The notes under the pieces are model-generated. The model had not been told where the DNA came from. It ran no database searches and was given only the letters and a program-made list of their open reading frames with translations. This document shows, one piece after another, positions 17,383 through 25,533 of a stretch of 64,000 nucleotides of DNA. Each line of letters begins with the position of its first letter. The stretch's first letter is position 1. A program made the translations under genes and the position numbers. Source of the DNA: CAWDJT01 sp963828705 (lineage in GTDB: Bacteria; Desulfobacterota; Syntrophobacteria; Syntrophobacterales; Syntrophobacteraceae); NCBI GenBank assembly GCA_963828705.1, contig CAWHGA010000023.1:124001-188000 (forward strand). Reading direction: 5' to 3'.

Positions 17383-17474
17383 CTGTAAGAAAATGTATTA
17401 CAGAAAATTGGGTAATTTCTGACACCCGAATCAGAATCTCACCGATTTTCACCCACCTCGTTATCTTCTATACC
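17383..17474 (+). promoter_or_regulatory. Upstream element, copy 2, before sucC, with TATA-like box
   Basis: Ungapped match to the element at 14446. It contains TTCTGA-N8-TCAGAA (17417-17436) and, in this copy only, a second inverted repeat TCTGTAA-N9-TTACAGA (17382-17404). TATACC starts at 17469, 15 nt after the 71-bp core, exactly as in copy 1. The remaining 17475-17706, a leader of about 230 nt before sucC, shows no gene. Confidence 0.6.
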
Positions 17475-17706
17475 CACCCATAAGTATCATTAAAATTGCG
17501 ACGAGTCAGGCAGGGGCTTTCAGCCAAGTGATGCACAATGATGCTCTTGACCGCAAACTCGTACCCATCCGGAAATGCAGTGTTGTCCGCTCACCCTGGC
17601 ATAAACGGCAGGGGAGAGGGGAGAAGCGGCAGCGGCCTAGTCCTGAGCAGAACAGTTCAGTTTCCAGCGATTTACCAGGAAATCCATAGAACCGGAGACC
17701 GAGACC

Positions 17707-18870
17707 ATGAAGATTCACGAATACCAAGCGAAAGAGCTGTTTCGGAAGTACCAAGTGCCCATTCCTCGTGGGAAAGTCGCCTTCAGTGTGGATGAAGCCA
17801 TCTCTGTTGCGGCCGAGCTGGCGAGTTTGCCGGTGGTGATCAAGGCTCAGATCCACGCCGGGGGCCGCGGCAAGGGCGGCGGCGTCAAGCTGGCCAACAG
17901 TGCCGCGGAGGTGGCTGCGGTGGCATCCGAAATCCTGGGCATGACCCTGGTGACCCATCAAACCGGAGCGGAAGGCAAACTGGTGCGCCGCCTGCTGGTG
18001 GAAGAAGGCCTGCAGATCGAAAAGGAGCTTTACTTCAGCATGCTCCCCGATCGGGCCACGGCCAGCACCGTCATCATGGCCAGCGAAGCCGGCGGTATGG
18101 ACATCGAAGAGGTGGCCGCCAAGACCCCGGAAAAGATCATCAAGGTGCAGGTCAATCCGCTCCTCGGCCTGCAAGCCTTCCATGTGCGCCAGTTAGCCTA
18201 CGGTTTGAATCTGCCCCCCGAACTGATCAAAGCTTTTTCCGCCATGGTCGGCAGTCTCTACCGGTTGTTCTGCGATTACGACTGCTCCCTGTTGGAAATC
18301 AATCCCCTGGTGATCACCGCCGACAACAAGATGCTGGCCCTCGATGGCAAGATCAACTTCGATGACAGCGCCCTGTTCCGCCATAAGGATATCCTCGAAT
18401 ACCGCGATTTGCATGAAGAAGACCCCCTGGAAGTGGAAGCTTCCAAGTTCAACCTCAACTACATCAAGATGGACGGCAACATCGGCAATATGGTCAACGG
18501 CGCCGGTCTGGCCATGGCCACCATGGATCTGATCAAACTGGCGGGTGCCGAACCGGCCAACTTTCTTGACGTCGGCGGCGGTGCCAGTGCCGAAATGGTG
18601 GAAAACGGTTTCCGCATCATTTTGAGCGACCCCAATGTCAAAGGGATCTTCATCAACATTTTCGGCGGCATTCTGCGCTGTGACATCCTTGCCCAGGGCG
18701 TGGTGGAAGCGGCCAAGAAGGTAGGCATCGGCGTGCCGGTGGTGATCCGCATGGAAGGCACCAATGTTGACAAGGGCCGCCAGATCCTGGAGCAATCCGG
18801 CCTCAATTTGATTGCCGCCAAAGACCTGAAAGATGCCGCCCAAAAGGTTGCGAGTATCGCTAGAGGATAA
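17707..18870 (+). CDS. sucC: Succinyl-CoA synthetase (ADP-forming) beta subunit
   Basis: Interconverts succinyl-CoA and succinate with ATP or GTP formation, together with SucD. The 387-aa protein has the expected N-terminus MKIHEYQAKELF, an ATP-grasp domain with QIHAGGRGKGGGVKLA, the LEINPL signature, and a C-terminal CoA-ligase domain with NGAGLAMATMD and FGGILRCD. Length matches the family (about 388). GGAGA lies about 10 nt upstream. First gene of sucC-sucD-mdh-carboxyltransferase. In this context it may run toward succinyl-CoA breakdown with ATP gain during propionate or TCA-type oxidation. Confidence 0.96.
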   Translation: MKIHEYQAKELFRKYQVPIPRGKVAFSVDEAISVAAELASLPVVIKAQIHAGGRGKGGGVKLANSAAEVAAVASEILGMTLVTHQTGAEGKLVRRLLVEEGLQIEKELYFSMLPDRATASTVIMASEAGGMDIEEVAAKTPEKIIKVQVNPLLGLQAFHVRQLAYGLNLPPELIKAFSAMVGSLYRLFCDYDCSLLEINPLVITADNKMLALDGKINFDDSALFRHKDILEYRDLHEEDPLEVEASKFNLNYIKMDGNIGNMVNGAGLAMATMDLIKLAGAEPANFLDVGGGASAEMVENGFRIILSDPNVKGIFINIFGGILRCDILAQGVVEAAKKVGIGVPVVIRMEGTNVDKGRQILEQSGLNLIAAKDLKDAAQKVASIARG

Positions 18871-18884
18871 AAGGGGGAACGATC

Positions 18885-19757
18885 ATGAGCATTTGGGTGG
18901 GTAACGAGACAAAATTGCTGGTTCAAGGGATTACCGGCCGCGAAGGCCAGTTTCATACGCTCCAGTGCCAGGCTTATGGCACCCAGGTGGTGGCCGGAGT
19001 CACTCCGGGGAAAGAAGGTCAAAACGTCGAAGGGATCCCGGTGTTCAACAGCGTGGCCCGGGCAGTGAAGGCCACCGGCGCCAATTGTTCCATGGTGTTT
19101 GTGCCGCCGCCTTTTGCCGCCGACGCCATCCTCGAATCGATCGACGCCGAAGTCCCGCTGATTGTAGCCATCACCGAAGGCATACCGGTGCTGGACATGA
19201 TGAAGGTAAGAAACTACCTGCACAGTTCGCGTTCGCGCCTGATCGGCCCCAACTGCCCCGGGATCATCACCCCCGGCCAGTGCAAGGTGGGCATCATGCC
19301 GGGCCCGATTCACATGCCGGGTCCCATCGGGGTGGTGTCGCGCTCCGGGACCCTGACCTACGAAGTGGTCCATCAGTTGAGCCAACAAAACATCGGTCAG
19401 AGCACCTGCATCGGCATCGGCGGTGACCCGGTCAACGGCACCAATTTTATCGATTGCCTCAAGGCCTTCCAGGATGATCCCGAGACCAAAGGGATCGTGA
19501 TGGTGGGTGAAATTGGGGGATCGGCGGAAGAGGAAGCGGCGGCGTTTATCACCCGGTACGTGACCAAACCGGTGGTGGGTTTCATCGCCGGAGTGACCGC
19601 CCCGCCGGGTCGCCGCATGGGACATGCCGGGGCGATTATCAGCGGTTCCAGCGGCACCGCCCAGGCCAAAATCGCGGCCATGGAAAAGGCGGGCATCACC
19701 GTGTTGAGGGATCTAGGTCAACTCGGTGCTACGGCTCTTGAAGTCTTCGGCCGCTGA
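18885..19757 (+). CDS. sucD: Succinyl-CoA synthetase alpha subunit
   Basis: The 290-aa partner of SucC carries the phospho-histidine. An N-terminal CoA-binding Rossmann domain has VQGITGREGQFHT and AGVTPGKEGQ. The ligase domain has GPNCPGIITPGQCK, and the active-site His is in GHAGAIISGSSGTAQAK. Start ATG 14 nt after sucC with GGGGGAA upstream, so the two are translated together. Length is normal. Confidence 0.97.
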   Translation: MSIWVGNETKLLVQGITGREGQFHTLQCQAYGTQVVAGVTPGKEGQNVEGIPVFNSVARAVKATGANCSMVFVPPPFAADAILESIDAEVPLIVAITEGIPVLDMMKVRNYLHSSRSRLIGPNCPGIITPGQCKVGIMPGPIHMPGPIGVVSRSGTLTYEVVHQLSQQNIGQSTCIGIGGDPVNGTNFIDCLKAFQDDPETKGIVMVGEIGGSAEEEAAAFITRYVTKPVVGFIAGVTAPPGRRMGHAGAIISGSSGTAQAKIAAMEKAGITVLRDLGQLGATALEVFGR

Positions 19758-19877
19758 CAGCACCGGCCGGCATAAGCGGAACAAACTGCCTGGGGAATCC
19801 AATTGTTCACATTGAACAGCTCTAGTTACCCCGGGCACTCGCGCTCACTCTCAGTTACTTGTTTAAGGAGTTCCATC

Positions 19878-20813
19878 ATGTGCATGAAAAGAAAGAAAGT
19901 TACGGTGGTCGGAGGTGGTTTCGTTGGAGCAACTGCGGCTCATTGGCTTGCTGCCAAAGAACTGGCGGACGTTGTTCTGATCGATATCATCGAGGGCATG
20001 CCTCAGGGTAAAGCCTTGGACCTTCTGCAAGCCGGTCCGGTCGAAGGATTTGATGTCAAAGTTCAAGGCACCAACGACTATGCCGATACCGCCAATTCCG
20101 ACTTGGTCATTATAACCGCCGGCATAGCCCGCAAGCCGGGGATGAGTCGTGATGATTTGCTGGCCATCAACACGGGAATTGTCAAAGACGTTACTGCCCA
20201 GATCGCAAAGTATTCGCCGCAGGCGTTCCTGATCATCGTTTCCAATCCGCTGGATGCCATGGTGTATGTAGCCCACAAGGTGAGCGGTTTTCCCAACAAC
20301 CGGGTGATGGGGATGGCTGGGGTATTGGATTCGGCAAGATTCCGCACCTTCATCGCCAAGGAACTCGGCGTATCGGTGAAAGACATCCAGGCATTCGTTC
20401 TGGGTGGTCATGGCGACACCATGGTGCCTCTACCCCGTTACACCACCGTTTCCGGAATCCCTATCCCAGATCTCATGCCGGCTGAACGAATTGAGGCACT
20501 AGTGGATCGAACCCGCAACGGTGGGGCCGAAATCGTCAACCTGCTGAAGACCGGCAGCGCCTTCTTCGCCCCATCGGCCTCGGCAGTCCAAATGGCTGAA
20601 GCCATTCTTAAGGATCAGAAGCGCATTTTGCCCTGTGCCGCATACTGCGACAAGGAATACGGCGTCGGCGGATATTTCGTCGGTGTGCCGGTCATGCTTG
20701 GTGCCGCAGGGGTGGAAAAGATCATCGAAATCAAGATGACTCTCGATGAAAAAGCCCGCTTCGACAAATCGGTCGAGGCCGTAAGGGGCCTGGTTAAGGT
20801 CATCCAGGTATAA
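19878..20813 (+). CDS. mdh: Malate dehydrogenase, LDH-like type
   Basis: Oxidises malate to oxaloacetate with NAD. The 311-aa protein starts MCMKRKKVTVVGGGFVGAT, with a glycine-rich NAD site. It has the catalytic His in LGGHGDTMVPL and the substrate Arg in GIARKPGMSRDDL, pattern of the LDH-like MDH group (with Arg rather than Gln at the discriminating position). AAGGAG lies 7-8 nt before the ATG at 19878; the frame is open to 19803 but the RBS decides. Third gene of the sucC operon; its product is the substrate of the next enzyme. Confidence 0.94.
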   Translation: MCMKRKKVTVVGGGFVGATAAHWLAAKELADVVLIDIIEGMPQGKALDLLQAGPVEGFDVKVQGTNDYADTANSDLVIITAGIARKPGMSRDDLLAINTGIVKDVTAQIAKYSPQAFLIIVSNPLDAMVYVAHKVSGFPNNRVMGMAGVLDSARFRTFIAKELGVSVKDIQAFVLGGHGDTMVPLPRYTTVSGIPIPDLMPAERIEALVDRTRNGGAEIVNLLKTGSAFFAPSASAVQMAEAILKDQKRILPCAAYCDKEYGVGGYFVGVPVMLGAAGVEKIIEIKMTLDEKARFDKSVEAVRGLVKVIQV

Positions 20814-20837
20814 TCGGTGTTCTTCAGGAGATTTGAG

Positions 20838-22836
20838 ATGGCTGATGATTACCATGGAACTTTGATGGCCAAACTGTGTGATGAGGTGACGAAAGCCACC
20901 AACCCGGTGAAAGTTCAAGATTTGACCTTCCGCGACGGTCACCAATCGCTTTTTGCCACTCGCGGGAGAACCGAGGATTTTTTGCCCATTGCTGAGCAGA
21001 TGGACCGGGTCGGTTTCTATTCGATGGAAGTCTGGGGCGGAGCAACCTTTGATACGATGCACCGTTTTCTCGGCGAAGACCCGTGGGAACGGATTCGCAC
21101 TCTGAAAAAATACATTAAGAATACTCCGTTCTCCATGCTGCTGCGGGCTCAGAACCTGGTCGGATACCGCAATTACGCCGACGATCTGGCAGTAGCCTTT
21201 GTCGAACGATCTTGCGAGAACGGTATCGATATCTTCCGCACCTTTGACGCTTTGAACGATTTCCGCAACTTCGAAACCGTTGTCCCGGTCATCAAGAAGA
21301 ACAACAAGCACTTCCAGGGCGCCATTTGCTACACCCTGACCAAATCTCGCCTGGGCGGTCCCGTGTACAATCTGGAGTATTACCTCAAAAAAGCCAGAGA
21401 ACTCGAGGACATGGGAGCTGACACCATCTGCATCAAGGACATGGCCGGACTGATTGCGCCGTACGATGCATATATTTTGGTGAAAGCGCTCAAGGAAACC
21501 GTCAAGGTTCCCATCCATCTCCATAGCCACTTCACCTCGGGCATGGCTGATATGTCGCTGCTGAAAGCTATCGAGGCGGGTGTTGACATCGTGGATACGT
21601 GCCTCATTCCCTGGGCCTATCGCACTTCTCACCCGGCCATTGAACCTCTGGTGGTCACCCTGCAGGGAACCAACCGGGACACGGGTCTGGATCTCAAGCT
21701 ATTGGCCAAATGCAGCGAACACATGGAGAAGATCTCCGCCAAATACCGTCATCTCCTCGATGACCGGATGTCCATTGTCGATATCAATGTGTTGCTGCAT
21801 CAGACACCCGGCGGCATGCTCTCCAACCTGGTCAACCAGCTCCGGGATATGGACGCCTTGGACAAGATCGATGAGGTCTTCAAACAGCTGCCCATCGTCC
21901 GCCGCGAACTGGGCCAGGTGCCCCTGGTGACCCCGACCAGCCAGATCGTGGGCATACAAACCGTCAACAACGTGCTCTTTGACACCCCCAATGAACGCTA
22001 CAAAATGATCACCGCTCAGGTGAAGGATCTGTGCTACGGCCTGTACGGCAAAACCGCCGTGCCGATCGATCCGGAAGTGCAGAAAAAGGCGCTCAAAGGC
22101 TATCCTCGCGGCGAAACACCCATCACGGTGCGGCCCGCCGACGTCCTCGAACCCGAACTGGAAAAAGCCAAGAAGGATGTCGAGGGTCTGGCCAAAGATA
22201 TTGATGATGTCATCATCTACGCCATGTATCCCACTACCGGGAAGCGCTACTTGAACTGGAAATACGGGCACGAAGAGACCCCCAATGAGGTGAAACCCAA
22301 GACCTTGGAGGATGTCAAGGCTCAGGATGAGCTGATCAAGAAGGCCAAGGCCGGCCTGCTGGTGGAAAAGCCCACCAAGGAGGTCCCCCCCCAGGGTCCA
22401 GGTTTGCGCACGTTCAATGTTTTCGTGGATGGTGATTATTTCGAGGTCGGGGTGGAACAAGTTGGCGCTGCACCCGTCATTACTTCGATCACCCCGGCGG
22501 CTCCATCGGCGGCACTCACCGCGCCGAAACCGGCAGCGCTGCCGCCACCACCCAGAGCCGGCGGCTGCTCCTGCGGCCCAACCCGCTCCAGCGCCGAAAG
22601 CAGCCAGTGCCCCTCCAGCGGCAGGAACTGTCATCGAAGCCCCCATGCCGGGAATGATCATTCGGTTTGAAGTCAGTGAAGGGGCATCCGTGAAAGAAGG
22701 CGACGTGGTCCTGATCCTGGAAGCCATGAAAATGGAAAATTCCATCACCAGCCCCGTCTCGGGAACGGTGAAGCAGATCAGACTAAAAGACGGCGAGTCG
22801 GTTCAGAAGGGGGATGTCTTAGCGGTGATTGGCTAG
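20838..22836 (+). CDS. Biotin-dependent carboxyltransferase (PycB/OadA type), one frame break
   Basis: A 665-aa (corrected) protein: a DRE-TIM carboxyltransferase domain (LTFRDGHQSLFATR, KDMAGLIAPYDA, HLHSHFTSGMAD), a conserved PYC/OADA domain, an Ala/Pro linker, and a biotinyl domain with EAMKMEN. It is pyruvate carboxylase subunit B, the alpha chain of oxaloacetate decarboxylase, or a transcarboxylase 5S/biotin-carrier fusion; these cannot be told apart from sequence alone. No membrane beta/gamma subunits follow, which argues against the Na+-pumping decarboxylase. A single extra base in the Pro-rich linker (about 22545) shifts the frame, then the biotinyl domain resumes and ends at 22836. 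AGGAG is present before the ATG at 20838. It links oxaloacetate (from MDH) with pyruvate (for POR). Confidence 0.9.
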
Positions 22837-22844
22837 TTTCTGCC

Positions 22845-22880
22845 CTGGATTCCGCCGCAGGCGCGAATCCAGAAGTTTTG
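22845..22880 (+). terminator. Possible terminator of the sucC operon
   Basis: An exact 8-bp inverted repeat, CTGGATTC (22845-22852) with GAATCCAG (22865-22872), is followed by a short T stretch (AAGTTTT). It starts 8 nt after the carboxyltransferase stop. The sequence also resembles REP-type units, so a dual nature is possible. Confidence 0.5.
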
Positions 22881-23502
22881 AGTCAGATTGATCTGCCCGG
22901 ACCTATTGAGGAGTTACAATTCGCCTTGCCCCACACCGTCACCCCAGCGCAAGCCGGGGTCCAGAAGTGCTCGAAAAGACTGGACGGCTTTCGCCGGAAT
23001 GACGAATAGGGGCTCCCACATTAAGGTCAGAGGGGCTTAAGTGAACAGCATCGAGATTAGACGAGGCCAACTAAGAGATTAAAGCGAGACCAAAGTGTGT
23101 CGGAGTCTCTGCTGCGTTCGCAGACTCTGGAGGAGAGCTCTTCCTGGCCACCGTTAGAAGCTGACGATGAGACACGGAGACAAACTGGACGCCGAGGGTG
23201 TCTTGTGAGGAAGGGGGTATGCGAGTGGCTGATTTGGAATTCAGTCCGGATGGGTCCCAGCAGGTTGGACAGACACGGACAGGCAGCTGTCTTGCCTCGG
23301 TTGAAGCCCAATCACCCTGAGGTGAAAATGCCTTGACTCTTGAAAAGCCAACCCGTTATAAATTATTGTTTTGTGAATTTTGTAGCAAAATTGCTTGACT
23401 ATCGATTGTCACCTAAATTGTGGCAACCTCCGGTAGGGCCCTATAGACTACCTGAAAGCTCGTGCGATTGGTTGAAAACTGGAAAAGAATCGGAGACAAC
23501 AG
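22881..23502. other. Gene-free interval before the por operon, with REP-like repeat
   Basis: About 620 nt with no supported gene. At 22938-23003 lies a composite repeat bounded by GTCACCCC and GGAATGAC, with CCCC...GGGG and GGCTTTCGCC segments, of the kind scattered through deltaproteobacterial genomes. The stretch 23330-23420 is A+T-rich and is the likeliest place for the por promoter. Short open frames on both strands (for example 23097-23336) lack RBS or recognisable content. Confidence 0.55.
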
Positions 23503-24030
23503 ATGGTAGAAATTCGCTTTCACGGACGTGGGGGGCAAGGCGCGGTGACGTCGGCGGAATTGACGGCGCTCGCGGCCATTGAGCAGGGCAAGTACGCCCA
23601 GGCTTTCCCGAGTTTCGGTCCGGAGCGGCGTGGGGCACCCGTCATGGCGTATGTGCGGGTGAGCGACACGCCGATACGCACTCGAGAAAAGATCTATACG
23701 CCGGATATCGTTATCGTTTTGGATCCAAGCCTGCTCCGCATTGTGGATGTGTCGGCGGGGCTCAAGGCGGACGGACTGGTGATTTTGAATACCAAGAAGA
23801 GTTTCGATGAAATCCACCAGGAAACCGGCATCAAGGCCCGTCTCGCCCTGGTGGATGCCAGCACCATTGCCATGGAGACCATGCGCATCCCCATCACCAA
23901 CACCACCATGCTCGGGGCTTTGTTCAAAGCGTCGCAGATTTTGCCGCTGGATGCCCTGCGCCCGGTCGTGCAGCAGCGATTTGGTCCCATTGCCGAAAAG
24001 AACCTCAAGGCATGCACGCCGTGCCTATGA
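23503..24030 (+). CDS. porC: Pyruvate/2-oxoacid:ferredoxin oxidoreductase gamma subunit
   Basis: A 175-aa subunit of the four-subunit oxidoreductase, involved in CoA binding. It opens MVEIRFHGRGGQGAVTSAEL, the family signature, followed by FPSFGPERRGAPVMAYVR. GGAGA precedes the ATG. First of a porC-porD-porA-porB operon in the order usual for heterotetrameric POR/VOR. Pyruvate is the likely substrate from context (neighbouring oxaloacetate/pyruvate enzymes); 2-ketoisovalerate cannot be excluded. Confidence 0.93.
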   Translation: MVEIRFHGRGGQGAVTSAELTALAAIEQGKYAQAFPSFGPERRGAPVMAYVRVSDTPIRTREKIYTPDIVIVLDPSLLRIVDVSAGLKADGLVILNTKKSFDEIHQETGIKARLALVDASTIAMETMRIPITNTTMLGALFKASQILPLDALRPVVQQRFGPIAEKNLKACTPCL

Positions 24031-24055
24031 AGAAACGCAAGTGGAGGGATAAGCC

Positions 24056-24349
24056 GTGGCCAAGGAAACAGGATCGATCAGTTGGAAGGCATTGGAGCTG
24101 GGCTGCACCATTGTCGAGCCGGGCAACGCAAGTCAGCTCAAGACCGGCGATTGGCGTTCGGCCTACCCGGTAACCGATCTGGACGTCTGCATCAAGTGTG
24201 GCCAGTGCTACATCTACTGCCCGGACATGGTGTATGGCCGTAATGAAGAAGGCTACTACATCCAGGATTACTACTTTTGCAAGGGGTGCGGGATCTGTGC
24301 GCGAGAATGCCCGGTGGACGCGATCAAGATGATGCAGGAGGGCGACTAG
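24056..24349 (+). CDS. porD: POR delta subunit, 2[4Fe-4S] ferredoxin
   Basis: A 97-aa ferredoxin-like subunit that carries electrons between the thiamine site and the external acceptor. Two CxxCxxCxxxCP clusters: CIKCGQCYIYCP and CKGCGICARECP. A GTG start with GGAGG about 9 nt upstream fits the N-terminus MAKETGSISW. It ends 2 nt before the porA start. Confidence 0.94.
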   Translation: MAKETGSISWKALELGCTIVEPGNASQLKTGDWRSAYPVTDLDVCIKCGQCYIYCPDMVYGRNEEGYYIQDYYFCKGCGICARECPVDAIKMMQEGD

Positions 24350-24351
24350 TC

Positions 24352-25482
24352 ATGTCCAAGCGAATTGGTATGGAAGTTTCCATCGCCGCCGCCGAAGTGG
24401 TAGCACTGACGGACGTCGATGTGGTCCCCGCTTACCCGATTACGCCGCAGACCCACATTGTGGAACATCTTTCGGAGTTGGTGGCGAGCGGACATCTGGA
24501 TGCGGAATATATTACCGTGGAATCGGAACACAGCGCCATGAGTACCTGCGTGGGAGCTGCCGCGGCTGGGGCGCGAGTGTTCACCTCGACCAGTTCCCAG
24601 GGTTATGCGCTGATGGCGGAAATCTGCTACATCGCCGCCAGTCTCCGGCTGCCCATTGTCATGGCAGTGGCCAACCGGGCCCTGAGCGGCCCCATCAATA
24701 TCTGGAACGACCATGGGGACCTGATGATGAGCCGCGACACCGGCTGGATTCAGACCGTGGCTGAAAATGGTCAGGAAGTCCTGGATCTCCTCCTGCACGC
24801 TTTCCGAGTGGCCGAGGATTCCCGGGTGATGCTGCCCACTATCGTCAACCTGGACGGTTTTATCTTGAGCCACATGATCGAACCCATGATGATGCCGGAA
24901 CAGGAAGAAGTGAACCGTTATCTTCCGCCTTACCGCCCCACCCGGCGGCTTGACCCGAACAAGCCCATCACCATGGGCCCGGTCGGCATGCCCGATGTTT
25001 ACACGGAATCCAAGAAGGCCCACGACGAGGCGCTCAAGGCCGCCAAACCCATCATCGTCGAAGCCTGGAAGGCCTTCGGCGATCAGTTCGGCCGCTATTA
25101 TCAGCCGGTCGAAACCTACCAGGCTGAGGGTGCCGACTATATCCTCATCACCATGGGAAGCATTTCCGAAACCGCCATGACCGCCATCGATGCCATGCGC
25201 GCCGCCGGCAAGACGGTGGGGCTGGTGCGCCTGCGCCTGTGGCGGCCGTTCCCCTACGACGAACTCTTTGCCGCCATCAAGGGCGCCAAGGCCATTGCCG
25301 TGGTGGATCGCATCGTCGCCCTCAGCGGTGGTTGCGGCCCGGTGTGCGGAGAAGTTAAGGCGACCCTGTACGACCGCAAGTGCTATCCCTACGTGCAGAA
25401 TTACATCGCCGGTTTGGGTGGGCGCGACGTGACCGTGGAAGTGTTCGAGGACATGGTGAATGAGCCTGATCGCTGCATGTGA
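24352..25482 (+). CDS. porA: POR alpha subunit
   Basis: A 376-aa subunit binding the pyrimidine side of thiamine diphosphate and forming the substrate pocket. It contains VVPAYPITPQTHIVEHL, the EYITVESEHSAMS motif with its conserved Glu, and PINIWNDHGDLMMSRDTGWI. Start ATG 2 nt after the porD stop, implying coupling. Length is normal for the heterotetrameric class. The reading frame is uninterrupted, in contrast to the end of the following gene. Confidence 0.95.
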   Translation: MSKRIGMEVSIAAAEVVALTDVDVVPAYPITPQTHIVEHLSELVASGHLDAEYITVESEHSAMSTCVGAAAAGARVFTSTSSQGYALMAEICYIAASLRLPIVMAVANRALSGPINIWNDHGDLMMSRDTGWIQTVAENGQEVLDLLLHAFRVAEDSRVMLPTIVNLDGFILSHMIEPMMMPEQEEVNRYLPPYRPTRRLDPNKPITMGPVGMPDVYTESKKAHDEALKAAKPIIVEAWKAFGDQFGRYYQPVETYQAEGADYILITMGSISETAMTAIDAMRAAGKTVGLVRLRLWRPFPYDELFAAIKGAKAIAVVDRIVALSGGCGPVCGEVKATLYDRKCYPYVQNYIAGLGGRDVTVEVFEDMVNEPDRCM

Positions 25483-25533
25483 CCGTGGTGATCCAATGGG
25501 ATATGAAATCATCAATGTGAGGGAATAGGACTG

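Noticed and set aside
18193..18843. Long open frame on the minus strand opposite sucC, and similar long antisense frames opposite sucD, mdh, murD, porA and others
   Set aside because: They lie antisense to well-supported genes in GC-rich sequence, have compositionally biased products with no domains, and lack RBSs.
23057..23336. Short frames on both strands in the sucC-por interval
   Set aside because: No RBS, overlapping in opposite directions, with low-information composition.
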